Assembly (NCBI RefSeq): GCF_025499465.1
Contig: NZ_JAIMCA010000002.1
Location: 788,573-852,572, forward strand
DNA length: 64,000 nucleotides
Reading direction: 5' to 3'
Origin: Allobosea sp. BH3
GTDB lineage: Bacteria; Pseudomonadota; Alphaproteobacteria; Rhizobiales; Beijerinckiaceae
Both the position numbers and the translations under genes were made by a program. This document shows positions 54,631-64,000 of the stretch, piece by piece; position 1 is the stretch's first letter, and every line of letters begins with the position of its first letter. The notes below the pieces were generated by a model. That model was not told where the DNA came from. It worked only from the letters and a program-made list of their open reading frames with translations, and searched no databases.

Positions 54631-56874
54631 ATGCTTCAGGATATTGATCCGACCGACGTGCCGCGCGCCTTTCAGCGTTTCATGGCTCAGGGCAACATGC
54701 CCACCGCTACCCTGCCCCGCCGCAGCTTTCTGAAGATGGCCGGAGCCGCCGGTTTCGCACTCGGCGCGTTTCCGCATGCGGGCGCGGCGCAAACGGTCGC
54801 CAGCAATGCGGCTCCCCCGACACTCAAACCATCCCAGCTGCCGGCCGCATTCGTGCAGATTGCCAGTAGCGGCGAGGTCACCATCACGATCAACCGGCTC
54901 GAATTCGGCCAGGGCGTTAATACCGGCCTGCCGATGATCCTGGCAGAAGAACTCGATGCCGACTGGAGCCTGGTTCGGAGCCGTCACGGCACCAACGACA
55001 TGGCTTATGCGGACCCCAAGTTCGGAATTCACCTGACTGGCGGCTCGCACACGATCAAAAACAGCTTCATGCAATATCGTGAGCTGGGCGCCCGCGCGCG
55101 GCTCATGCTGCTCAATGCCGCCGCCGCCAAATGGAACGTCGACGTCGGAACCTTGCGGACCGAGGCAGGCACGGTTGTTGGCCCGCAGGGGCTAAAAGCC
55201 GGCTACGGCGAGCTGGCGGAAGCAGCCATGGCGCTTCCCGTTCCCGAGAAGTTCACCCTGAAGGATCCGAAGGACTTCCGCATCATCGGCCGTCCGACCC
55301 CGCGCCTGGACGCTCAGGACAAGACCAGCGGCCGTCAGGACTTCGGCATCGATATGCGCCTGCCCGGGCAGCTGACGGCCGTCGTGGCCCGCCCCCCCGT
55401 TTTCGGCGGTAAGCTCGCATCGTTCGACGACACTGCGGCTCGCAGCATCAAGGGCGTAAAGGCCATTCTGCGCGTGCCGCTCGACAACGGCGCGGAAGGC
55501 GTAGCCGTTGTGGCAGAGGGCTATTGGCAGGCGACACAGGGCCGTGACGCTCTGAAGCTGGAATGGAACACATCCACGGTCGAGAAGGTCGATAGCGAAC
55601 GCCAGCTCGCGCAGTATCGCGAACTGGCGAGCCAGCCAGGTCCGCGCAAGATGGACGCTGACATGACTCCCCTGGCGTCGGCCCCGCGCCAGCTCGAGGC
55701 CGAGTACGTGTTTCCCTATCTGGCCCATGCGGCGATGGAGCCGCTGAACTGCACGGTCGATCTTGCCGACGACAGAGCCGTGATTTGGATGGGCAGCCAG
55801 TGTGCGGGCCTCGACGGCGCGGCAGCCGCCAAGGCGCTCGGCCTCCAGCCGGAGCAGATCCGGGTCAACGTCCTGATGTCCGGTGGCGGGTTCGGTCGCA
55901 GGTTCTCCAGCACCAGTGACGTGGCCGTCGAAGCCTGCGGGATCGCGAAAGCGGCCAAGGCGGCCGGTCTCAATGGGCCGATCCGCACCGTTTGGAGCCG
56001 TGAAGACGATATGAAGGGCGGGTACTACCGCCCCATGCATCTGCACAGGGCACGTATCGGCTTCGACAACCAAGGCAAGGTTCTGGCCTGGGACCATGTG
56101 ATTGTGGGCCAGTCGATCACGACCGGAACGGTTTTTGGCTCATTCCAGGTGAAAGACGGTGTCGATGCCACGGCCACCGAGGGCATGCGTGACCCCTACG
56201 CCGTGCCGATGCGTCTCACCGTGCACCACCCGAAGCTCAACGTTCCGGTTCTCTGGTGGCGCAGTGTCGGTTCGACCCACACCGCTTTTGTTATGGAGAC
56301 GCTGCTCGACGAGATCGCCCGGGCCGTGAAAAAGGATCCGGTCGCTTACCGCATGGCGCTGTTTGGCAACAATCACCCACGTCATCGCGCAGCCCTCCAG
56401 CTTGCCGTTGACCGGAGTGGGTACGGCAAAACCAGACTGGCAACCGGCCGTGCCTGGGGCGTCGCCGTGCACCAGTCCTTCGACTCCATCGTGGCCTATG
56501 TCGTGGAGGCATCAATAAAAGACGGCCAACCCGTGTTGAACAAGGTAACGGCGGGCGTTCACTGCAATCTGGCCGTCAACCCGCGTTCGATCGAGGCACA
56601 GGTTCAGGGCTCGGCCATCATGGGGCTGTCGATGTGTCTCCCCGGTTCGGCAATCACACTAAAGGACGGGGTCGTCGAGCAGAGCAACTTTGGCGATTAC
56701 ACGGTGGCTCGGATGACCGAGGCGCCGGAGTTCTCGGTTCACATCGTGCCGAGCGCCGATCCCCCGACCGGTATGGGAGAGCCCGCCTTGCCCCCTCTTG
56801 CTCCGGCATTTGCGAATGCTGTCGCTCAATTGACGGGCAGGCGCATGCGGCAGTTGCCCTTCGCGATCAGCTAA
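54631..56874 (+). CDS. Molybdopterin-binding large subunit of a molybdenum hydroxylase (IorB-like), Tat-exported
   Basis: The 747-residue catalytic subunit hydroxylates an aldehyde or N-heterocycle. The N-terminus PRRSFLKMAGAAGFALGAFP (residues 30-49) is a clear twin-arginine signal, so the complex acts in the periplasm and carries the small subunit with it. Landmarks are INRLEFGQGVNTGLPMILAE near 90, VLMSGGGFGRRFSS near 413, and the C-terminal MGEPALPPLAPAFANAV with the catalytic Glu of the GxGE-type motif. ATG at 54631 follows GGGGGCG. The maturation chaperone (XdhC-like) is not in the window. Substrate unknown. Confidence 0.92.
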   Translation: MLQDIDPTDVPRAFQRFMAQGNMPTATLPRRSFLKMAGAAGFALGAFPHAGAAQTVASNAAPPTLKPSQLPAAFVQIASSGEVTITINRLEFGQGVNTGLPMILAEELDADWSLVRSRHGTNDMAYADPKFGIHLTGGSHTIKNSFMQYRELGARARLMLLNAAAAKWNVDVGTLRTEAGTVVGPQGLKAGYGELAEAAMALPVPEKFTLKDPKDFRIIGRPTPRLDAQDKTSGRQDFGIDMRLPGQLTAVVARPPVFGGKLASFDDTAARSIKGVKAILRVPLDNGAEGVAVVAEGYWQATQGRDALKLEWNTSTVEKVDSERQLAQYRELASQPGPRKMDADMTPLASAPRQLEAEYVFPYLAHAAMEPLNCTVDLADDRAVIWMGSQCAGLDGAAAAKALGLQPEQIRVNVLMSGGGFGRRFSSTSDVAVEACGIAKAAKAAGLNGPIRTVWSREDDMKGGYYRPMHLHRARIGFDNQGKVLAWDHVIVGQSITTGTVFGSFQVKDGVDATATEGMRDPYAVPMRLTVHHPKLNVPVLWWRSVGSTHTAFVMETLLDEIARAVKKDPVAYRMALFGNNHPRHRAALQLAVDRSGYGKTRLATGRAWGVAVHQSFDSIVAYVVEASIKDGQPVLNKVTAGVHCNLAVNPRSIEAQVQGSAIMGLSMCLPGSAITLKDGVVEQSNFGDYTVARMTEAPEFSVHIVPSADPPTGMGEPALPPLAPAFANAVAQLTGRRMRQLPFAIS

Positions 56875-57198
56875 TTTGACGAATGCGGGAGAGCTTGCTG
56901 CAAAATGCGCTTTAAGGCTCGCACCACCATCTGTGGGGAGATGAAATTTCCACATCCGGGACGGCTGATCTCGTCCGAAGTATTGTTGCGGATTTTTTTC
57001 TGCACAATCGGTCACTAGCTGAATTTGTAAGGTTCAACGAGGAATGTCCGGTTTTGGGCGATCTCCCAATGTCCGGTTGTGGCGCAGAGTGAGAGTCTAC
57101 GGCTCCAATTTGGCGAGGCGCGATCGCACGTCCGCTTAGATGCGACTGCGCATCGTTTTCCGTGGATGCGCAGGTCGCAGGGCCATCGCGGAAATTTC
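56875..57198. other. Intergenic region with dispersed repeat
   Basis: This is a 324-base gap between the molybdenum hydroxylase stop and the end of a convergent hypothetical gene. It contains repeat copy F (57041-57088). No gene or clear terminator was found. Confidence 0.5.
57041..57088 (+). repeat. Dispersed intergenic double-motif repeat, copy F
   Basis: GTCCGGTTTTGGGC starts at 57046 and GTCCGGTTGTGGCGC at 57071, 25 bases apart, with GGAAT before the first and CCCAAT before the second half. Its two halves are the most alike of all copies (GTCCGGTT in both). Confidence 0.7.
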
Positions 57199-57696
57199 TT
57201 AATCCTTGAGGATCTGACGCGACAACCCCCGCGCCGAAACAATCGATAGCGCAAGAGCCCCTGTCAGCAAGACGGCAAGCGCGGCCCCAGCTTGGAGAAG
57301 ATCATCCGCTATCGTAGGCGGAACGCCCCGGTATGTGCCGAGCTCGATCACTGCTTTCCGCAAAACGACTGGGGCCACTGCCAGAATCGCCGCACCGGTC
57401 AACCAGTTATGCCTGATCGAGGAGACAGCGGAATCGGGCGACATGGAGAATTTTGCCCGCAAACTCCATCGCGCCCAATATCCGATGAGTAGCCAAGACA
57501 AACCTGATCCGACTCCGATGGCCAGCAACACCAGCGCGCGCTCAATGATGCCGCCGGGAAATGACGCAGCAAGAAGGATGAAGGATGCAAGCGCCAAGCC
57601 GGCCGCTGCGCCAGCGGCGGCCCACCTCGTTGGCAACTGATTCAGCCACCGTTCGGCGTGCGAGGGGTTTCCTGCCACCACTTTTGCCGCTTCCAT
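57199..57696 (-). CDS. Hypothetical integral membrane protein
   Basis: The 165-residue protein has four predicted membrane helices, at about 24-48, 52-74, 95-117 and 133-155 (AGAALAVLLTGALALSIVSA). The first 22 residues are soluble and the C-terminus is basic. No family was recognised. It is divergent from the XRE regulator of the mobility module, with 102 bases between starts, so it may share its control. Confidence 0.65.
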   Translation of the reverse strand: MEAAKVVAGNPSHAERWLNQLPTRWAAAGAAAGLALASFILLAASFPGGIIERALVLLAIGVGSGLSWLLIGYWARWSLRAKFSMSPDSAVSSIRHNWLTGAAILAVAPVVLRKAVIELGTYRGVPPTIADDLLQAGAALAVLLTGALALSIVSARGLSRQILKD

Positions 57697-57719
57697 AACC
57701 CCTCACGTTGCGTCAGACT

Positions 57720-57747
57720 ATATCCGATTTTTAGATATCCATTTTTT
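57720..57747. promoter_or_regulatory. Direct repeats upstream of the XRE regulator
   Basis: ATATCCGATTTTT (57720-57732) and ATATCCATTTTTT (57735-57747) form a near-identical pair in an AT-rich patch, in the gap shared by the hypothetical membrane protein and the XRE regulator. Paired sites of this size suit a dimeric XRE-type repressor that controls its own promoter. Confidence 0.45.
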
Positions 57748-57798
57748 GAATTCATTGGTCAAGCTCGTACCTCGGAGCGTCTTCCTTTCAGGGCGCTC

Positions 57799-58044
57799 AT
57801 GGCTGCGACTTTCCGCTCAGCTCGACATCAAAAGCTGGCTGCGCTGCTGGCGGAGTATCGCGAGAAGGCTGGACTGCATCAGTCTCAAGTCGCGGAGCGT
57901 CTTGGTCGGCATCAACCGTTCATTGCGAACATTGAGAGCGGCCAGCGTCGAGTCGACGTTTCGGAGCTTCTGGCCCTGGCCCGTGCAATCGGCTTCGACC
58001 CGCACGAATTGATCGACAAGCTTTTGCACGCTGAAGACGAGTAG
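57799..58044 (+). CDS. XRE family helix-turn-helix regulator
   Basis: The 81-residue DNA-binding protein is almost entirely an XRE/HTH_3 domain. LAALLAEYREKAGLHQSQVA supplies the first helices, and HQPFIANIESGQRRVDVSEL holds the recognition helix with the IESGxR signature. ATG at 57799 was preferred because the family begins there; longer frames reach into the AT-rich operator region. It lies nine bases before a low-GC gene and heads the island's mobility module, so it is a likely repressor of excision genes. Confidence 0.85.
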   Translation: MAATFRSARHQKLAALLAEYREKAGLHQSQVAERLGRHQPFIANIESGQRRVDVSELLALARAIGFDPHELIDKLLHAEDE

Positions 58045-58053
58045 CAAGGGATT

Positions 58054-58857
58054 ATGGAATACTACGATGATGGCAACCGCCAACTCTTAGCAAAAACTAT
58101 AAACCTTTCCTATTTAGGTTATAAATATACGCGCGTAGCGCACGAAATTATTGATATGACCGATGGCATATTTCACGCCAGTTACTTTGCAGATAAAAAT
58201 TGGGACGACACAAATTCGTACGACAGACTGTCCGACCTCACTCGTATCGAGTGGAGATGGGAATTCCTGCGTCGCAACGAGCTTTACCGTAGATTTTATC
58301 TAATATACATATCTAAGGATATGAGTAATAAATTCTTCAATTACACACAAGACAGATTTTCCCTTGATGAATTCTTAGGAAACGTTTTTCATTTGGAAAA
58401 TGTCCCAAACCCCCGTCGAGGCCTTAATTCTATTAGAAGATCTGCATCGGAGTGGGAGTTCAGTCCCAGAAACATGTTTGAGCCTGATTTTGAGGGGACC
58501 GTTAAATTCATAGAGTCGAGACGGGAAAAGCGTATCCGTTACCACGGTGAAGACATAACCACATTGCTAAGATCAGACCCGCTGGTTTTCTACGCGACGC
58601 TTGACCCGCGCGCAGACACAGATGAGCAATTGAACTATCTTCGACATTTCCTAGAAAGAGAAAAGAAATTTAAACTAAAGCGTATACATCAAAAGAAATT
58701 TCCCGCCTATATTCGCGCTCTCGATGCAATGGACATGGGGATCACCAAAGCAGAATTTGCAAATACGAGTAAGCATAAGGCTAAAACATATCATTCCGGC
58801 AGAGATACATACTCGACCGCTCAGCGACTGCGCACCGATTTCATCAGCATTTCTTAG
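58054..58857 (+). CDS. Unknown protein, low GC, with WEFLRRNxxYR motif
   Basis: The 267-residue protein contains IEWRWEFLRRNELYRRFYL near residue 65, which resembles the N-terminal motif of DUF6499-type regulator-like proteins often found next to rhizobial integrases. The rest is rich in Lys, Asn, Tyr and Phe and is unrecognised. Base composition is clearly more AT-rich than all neighbours, a sign of recent transfer. A late region (AMDMGITKAEFANTSKHKAK) could be a small DNA-binding unit. It follows the XRE gene by nine bases, so it is probably co-transcribed. Function unknown. Confidence 0.7.
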   Translation: MEYYDDGNRQLLAKTINLSYLGYKYTRVAHEIIDMTDGIFHASYFADKNWDDTNSYDRLSDLTRIEWRWEFLRRNELYRRFYLIYISKDMSNKFFNYTQDRFSLDEFLGNVFHLENVPNPRRGLNSIRRSASEWEFSPRNMFEPDFEGTVKFIESRREKRIRYHGEDITTLLRSDPLVFYATLDPRADTDEQLNYLRHFLEREKKFKLKRIHQKKFPAYIRALDAMDMGITKAEFANTSKHKAKTYHSGRDTYSTAQRLRTDFISIS

Positions 58858-58942
58858 CCGGGGACTGAGGAAATAGCAGCGGCGTTCTTTCGCAGTGGCC
58901 ATCAAGGGAGCTTCCTGACCATTGGAGGGGCGGAGGTTCCCA

Positions 58943-59125
58943 ATGCTACCCACCAGCCCATCAAATCCGCCAAGGCGCATTAACAACCCTTCCCCGCCTG
59001 TTTCCCACAGTGCGGCCGGATTTGCGGCGCTCCAGCGCCTTGCGGGCCTTCTTGGACTGCAGGAAGCCAAGGCCCACCACCCGATCGCTTCGGCATCGAG
59101 CGTCAGCGGGCATTCCAATGGCTAG
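58943..59125 (+). CDS. Small hypothetical protein (60 aa)
   Basis: ATG at 58943 follows GGAGG at seven bases. The 60-codon frame starts MLPTSPSNPPRRINNPSPPV and ends with a short helical part (AGFAALQRLAGLLGLQEAKA). Its stop overlaps the excisionase start by eight bases, so it may act as a leader that couples translation. No family was recognised. The ribosome site and overlap support it, but the Pro/Ser-rich start leaves doubt. Confidence 0.45.
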   Translation: MLPTSPSNPPRRINNPSPPVSHSAAGFAALQRLAGLLGLQEAKAHHPIASASSVSGHSNG

Positions 59126-59300
59126 GCTTCAGGCTTCAACTTTATTCTCTTTGCCCGAGGTCGCGCAGCGCTGGAAAGTCAGCGTGAAGTCTGTACGTCG
59201 CCTGATTGACGCCAAGGGCCTGAGCGCCATCCGCGTCGGCAAGTCGTTGAGGATTTCCGAGAGCGAGATCCTGCGTTTCGAGCGCCAGAACGCAACCTGA
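59118..59300 (+). CDS. Excisionase-like helix-turn-helix protein
   Basis: The 60-residue protein has LFSLPEVAQRWKVSVKSVRR followed by IRVGKSLRISESEILRFER. This is the MerR-type winged helix (HTH_17) of excisionases and DNA-binding accessory factors. Tyrosine recombinase genes commonly have such a protein directly upstream, where it directs excision. It is 171 bases from the first recombinase gene. Function by family and position. Confidence 0.8.
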   Translation: MARLQASTLFSLPEVAQRWKVSVKSVRRLIDAKGLSAIRVGKSLRISESEILRFERQNAT

Positions 59301-59313
59301 TCAGTGGATGTAG

Positions 59314-59455
59314 CTGTCCATCTTTGTCCATTTCAAACAATGCCTTGCGAGCTTTCGGGAAACCCCACCAGGCCGAACGCCGTAGGACCGACCGTGTGCT
59401 AATTCCCGAACTGGGTCGCACGTCCCTTTCCTTCCAATCCTGTCCATGTCTGTCC
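59314..59455 (+). repeat. Paired 17-base direct repeats before the recombinase genes
   Basis: CTGTCCATCTTTGTCCA (59314-59330) and CTGTCCATGTCTGTCCA (59439-59455) differ at two positions. Each is itself a double TGTCCA with a 10-base period. They bracket the gap between the excisionase and the first tyrosine recombinase. Short repeated sites in this place are often bound by recombinase arm domains or excisionase. Confidence 0.5.
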
Positions 59456-59471
59456 ACAAAAGGAGTTCCCG

Positions 59472-61226
59472 ATGGACCAGATCTCCTTCAATTTTGAGAG
59501 ATCAGAGCCGGCTTTGATGGAAGCTAGCCCGGCGCAGGTTAGGAGCCCAAACCTGCCGAGAAAGGAGGCTCAGACCCTCGCCGACGTCGCGGAGCTCGTT
59601 CAGGCAGATAGGTGCCTCGCTGATACCCGTCGCCGCGATCTCCTTTCTGGCCTGAACCGATTCGCGACGATCGCCGGGCAGCCTCTGGTTGCGATACCGG
59701 CGACGGCCGCAGCGGTCCGCCACATACTGGAAGGCACAACGCCGCGGCAGCACAATCTGAAGAAGAAGTCGTTCCAGACGTTGCGCTCGACCCTTGCTTT
59801 TGCCGTCAAGACCTACGGCCCGGTCGAGGTCAGGGAAAGCCATGCCGTCAAGCGGCAATGGAATGCGGAATGGATGGAACTCGTCGAGCTGATCGATGTC
59901 CCCTTCCGCCGGCATGCTCTATCGCGGTTCGCGGCATTTTGCTCGAGCCGGCGGATATCGCCAGCAGCGGTCACCAACAGCACGCTGGCGGATTTTCTAG
60001 CTGAGCTGCTTGCCACGGAAGTGGTGAAGTTGCCGAAGACTATCGTGCATGGCACGGTGTCGGCCTGGAACCGGGCTGGTCGTGACATCGCTGGTTGGCC
60101 TCAGCTTCGTCTTACCTCTCCCACCACCCCCGTCCCGCACATCTTTCCGCTGGCCGCATTCTCGGAAAGCTTCAAGGCAGAGCTGGCGTCTTGGCAGCGA
60201 CGTACGAGCTCGGCGGCGACGAGCCGCTCGATCTTTCGCGATGAAGGTCTGCTGAGAGAGCTTCGGCCGGACACCGTCAAGAGCCAGCTCTCACTGTTCC
60301 GGCAGGTGGCGAGCGCTCTCGTCAGATCCGGCGCCATGCAGATCAAGGAGATCATTAGCCTGAACAGTCTGTGCGATCCCGACAAGCTGCGCGTCGCGCT
60401 TGAGTTCGAGCATGACCGACTGCAGGGCAACGACCGCCGCGTGCTGGAGATGGCGAACAAGATCCGCGTCTTGTGCAAACACTTCGACGGCGTCACGGAT
60501 CGACAGATCGCCGGGCTCGAGCGCCTGTGCTTGGGCCGCCCCGAACGCCGCAAGGAGATCACGGAGCAGAACCGACTGCGCCTCGCGCAGTTCGACGAAC
60601 CCGGCAACTATGAGAAGCTCTTGAGGTTTCCCGAACGGGCAGCCGCGCAGGCGCGCCAGATGACAAACCCATACCGCGCGGCCAAGCGGATGGAACAGGC
60701 GGTTGCTATCGCGATTTTGCTGCGCGTTGCGCCTCGGTTGGCGACGCTGCGGCAGATCGAGCTGTTCTGGCTCAAGCATCAGGCCGACGGCTCAGTCGTT
60801 CTTAGCATCCCTCCCACCGCGCTCAAAGCTCGACGAGCCTTGGAGGTTTGGCTCAATGCCGATTGCGGGGCGCTAATCGATGAACTCATCCACGACTTTC
60901 GCCCTGACCTGCCTTGCGCCTCCGGACCCTATCTTTTTCCAGGCGAGGACGGCGGACCACGCTCCAAAAATGCCATGTATGAGCAGGTGACCGATGTCGG
61001 ACGTGAGCTCGGTATGGACATCAATCCTCACCTCTACCGACACCTGCTGCAGAAGATGTGTGTCGAGCGCGACCCGAGGTCGGTCGCCGAGGTCTCGCGG
61101 GTCCTCGGCCACGCCTCGACATCGACCACGATCACGTTCTACGCCGACCGTAACGGCAACGCCGCGAGCAAACGCCTTGACGCGCTCCTCATGGGCGGCG
61201 AGCCGGAAGAGGGAGATAACGCATGA
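59472..61226 (+). CDS. Tyrosine recombinase 1 (site-specific integrase, long form)
   Basis: The 584-residue protein has a long N-terminal part (about 1-400) with core-binding-type helices, followed by a C-terminal catalytic domain. The active-site set is visible: Arg418 in LLRVAPRLATLRQIE, His520-x-x-Arg523 in NPHLYRHLLQ, His547 in LGHASTSTT and nucleophile Tyr557 in ITFYADR. The large N-terminus is unusual for phage-type integrases and closer to recombinases that work in sets. ATG at 59472 follows AAGGAG. Its stop overlaps the next recombinase start (ATGA), so the enzymes are made together. Confidence 0.88.
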   Translation: MDQISFNFERSEPALMEASPAQVRSPNLPRKEAQTLADVAELVQADRCLADTRRRDLLSGLNRFATIAGQPLVAIPATAAAVRHILEGTTPRQHNLKKKSFQTLRSTLAFAVKTYGPVEVRESHAVKRQWNAEWMELVELIDVPFRRHALSRFAAFCSSRRISPAAVTNSTLADFLAELLATEVVKLPKTIVHGTVSAWNRAGRDIAGWPQLRLTSPTTPVPHIFPLAAFSESFKAELASWQRRTSSAATSRSIFRDEGLLRELRPDTVKSQLSLFRQVASALVRSGAMQIKEIISLNSLCDPDKLRVALEFEHDRLQGNDRRVLEMANKIRVLCKHFDGVTDRQIAGLERLCLGRPERRKEITEQNRLRLAQFDEPGNYEKLLRFPERAAAQARQMTNPYRAAKRMEQAVAIAILLRVAPRLATLRQIELFWLKHQADGSVVLSIPPTALKARRALEVWLNADCGALIDELIHDFRPDLPCASGPYLFPGEDGGPRSKNAMYEQVTDVGRELGMDINPHLYRHLLQKMCVERDPRSVAEVSRVLGHASTSTTITFYADRNGNAASKRLDALLMGGEPEEGDNA

Positions 61227-62286
61227 GCATTCGTTCATTCGATCCCGCGCGACGCTCCTTGCCTTTCAACGAGTGGCCCGTCATCGACCAGCAGCTTTGG
61301 ACACGCGCCATCGCCAAGCGCACGCTCTTCGGCGAAGGCGGAACCGCAGCCCACTGGCGGCCACGGACCAAGGTTACGAACATCCAGAACTACGGCCGTT
61401 TCCTCGGATATCTCGCCTGGTCTGGGCAGCTTGATCCGCATCAGACGCCCGCCGAGCGCGCGACCCTCGACGTAGTTGAACGTTACCATGAGCACACCGC
61501 CACGATCGTTTCGCCCGTCTCGCAGCTTTCTCTACTGGTCGGATTGAAGGTCACGCTGAAGGCGATGCATCCGGAGATCAACTGGCGCTGGCTTCAAGAA
61601 GCCTGCAACCGGCTGCAGATTGTGGCGTCACAAGAGCAATCACGACGGCCCGACCTGCCCTGCCCCGTCGAGCTCGATCGTCTGGCACGCGCAGAGCTCG
61701 CTGAGGCCCGAGAGGCTTTTGGCGAAGACGAACCCTCTCTCAAAGCCGCGGCGCGCTTCCGTGATGCCCTCTGCCTCGCGCTGCTGGTCCGTCGGCCCCT
61801 GAGAGCAACCAATTTCTCGACGCTGCGGCTCGGCCACGAGCTAAAGCCGTCGAACACTGGCTGGAACATCATGATCGCCGGTGAGCAGACCAAAAATGGC
61901 GCGCCGATCATGATGCCTTTTCCCATAGCCCTGAACGAGGCCTTGGCCTTCTACCTCGCAACGGTGCGACCGTGTTTCCCGCACGCTGCGACGGCGGACA
62001 GGCTCTGGCTCTGCAAGTTCGGCGTCAACCGCAACCACTACTGGCTGCATGAGCGTATTTGTAAGGTGACGCAGCGGCTCACCGGCAGGCCAATTAACCC
62101 GCATCAGTTCCGGGCGATGGGTGCAACCCATTTGGCGGAAGATGCGCCCGACGATGAGTACGCCGCGGCGAACTTGCTCTTGCATCGGCATCTCTCGACG
62201 ACCAAGCGCTACTACATCCGGGCCAACACACTTCGGGCCAGTCGGCGCATTGATGCGCTCTTGAACCCGCCTAGGAAGAAGGCACG

Positions 62287-62290
<4 letters not shown>
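61223..62290 (+). CDS. Tyrosine recombinase 2 (site-specific integrase)
   Basis: The 355-residue protein is a second, divergent tyrosine recombinase. Catalytic candidates are Arg194 in RRPLRATNFSTLRL, Lys224 in EQTKNGAP, His294-x-x-Arg297 in NPHQFRAMGATHL, His321/His323 in LLHRHLSTTKRYY and Tyr330/Tyr331. It starts inside the stop codon of recombinase 1 and ends inside the start of the serine recombinase, both four-base overlaps. Little similarity to recombinase 1 is visible outside the motifs, so a heteromeric role is more likely than duplication. Confidence 0.85.
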
Positions 62291-63954
<1,664 letters not shown>

Positions 63955-64000
63955 TCAACTTTTTGGCCTTTGGCGTCCAGGACTGGCGGCGCGGCCTTAT

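Overview
The window is GC-rich, densely coded and shows alphaproteobacterial gene content: several complete ABC uptake systems, a TctC-type binding protein, a gallate-type aromatic pathway, DUF1488, and small proteins of a kind common in rhizobia. A soil or plant-associated member of the Hyphomicrobiales (Bosea or Bradyrhizobium-like) is the best guess; no ribosomal marker is present, so the genus is inference.

Layout. (1) 1-14.2 kb, mostly + strand: the end of a Dpp/Opp-type peptide ABC transporter with its binding protein, an ADP-forming acyl-CoA synthetase, a divergent TetR regulator, a PotABCD-like ABC transporter, an AMP-forming acyl-CoA ligase and an enoyl-CoA hydratase. This looks like uptake of an organic acid or amine followed by CoA activation and beta-oxidation-like steps. 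(2) 14.5-26.5 kb, - strand: a LysR regulator followed by a long catabolic run. It holds a dehydrogenase, a TctC binding protein, GalD, GalB and GalC (4-oxalomesaconate to pyruvate plus oxaloacetate), a full Liv-type ABC transporter, a MetE-like methyltransferase and a type I extradiol dioxygenase.

(3) 26.8-63.95 kb: an apparent genomic island ending at a tRNA-fMet gene (63878-63954, - strand). The last 14 bases of that tRNA are repeated at 27276-27289, directly behind the remnant of a second, related serine recombinase. The left end of the island carries a defence-like block: a PD-(D/E)XK nuclease plus a frameshifted helicase resembling Hachiman, and a large NERD nuclease-NTPase fusion. Next comes an IS110-family transposase. 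The middle holds a PHB-depolymerase-like esterase, a hemolysin III protein, a run of small proteins and a mannose-related trio (phosphomannose isomerase, glycosyltransferase, GH130). It continues with a redox block: cytochrome P460, DUF4405 membrane protein, nitroreductase, old yellow enzyme, aldo/keto reductase, LysR and a two-subunit molybdenum hydroxylase.

The right end is the mobility module: an XRE regulator, a low-GC unknown gene, a small ORF, an excisionase-like HTH protein, two tyrosine recombinases and one large serine recombinase. The three recombinases are chained by 4-base overlaps, and the last one reads into the tRNA.

A dispersed intergenic repeat, with two GTCCG/GTCTG half-motifs exactly 25 bases apart, occurs at least five times between gene blocks. 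The most unusual items are the mixed tyrosine/tyrosine/serine recombinase trio with its tRNA-fMet attachment sites, the nuclease-NTPase fusion, and the repeat family.
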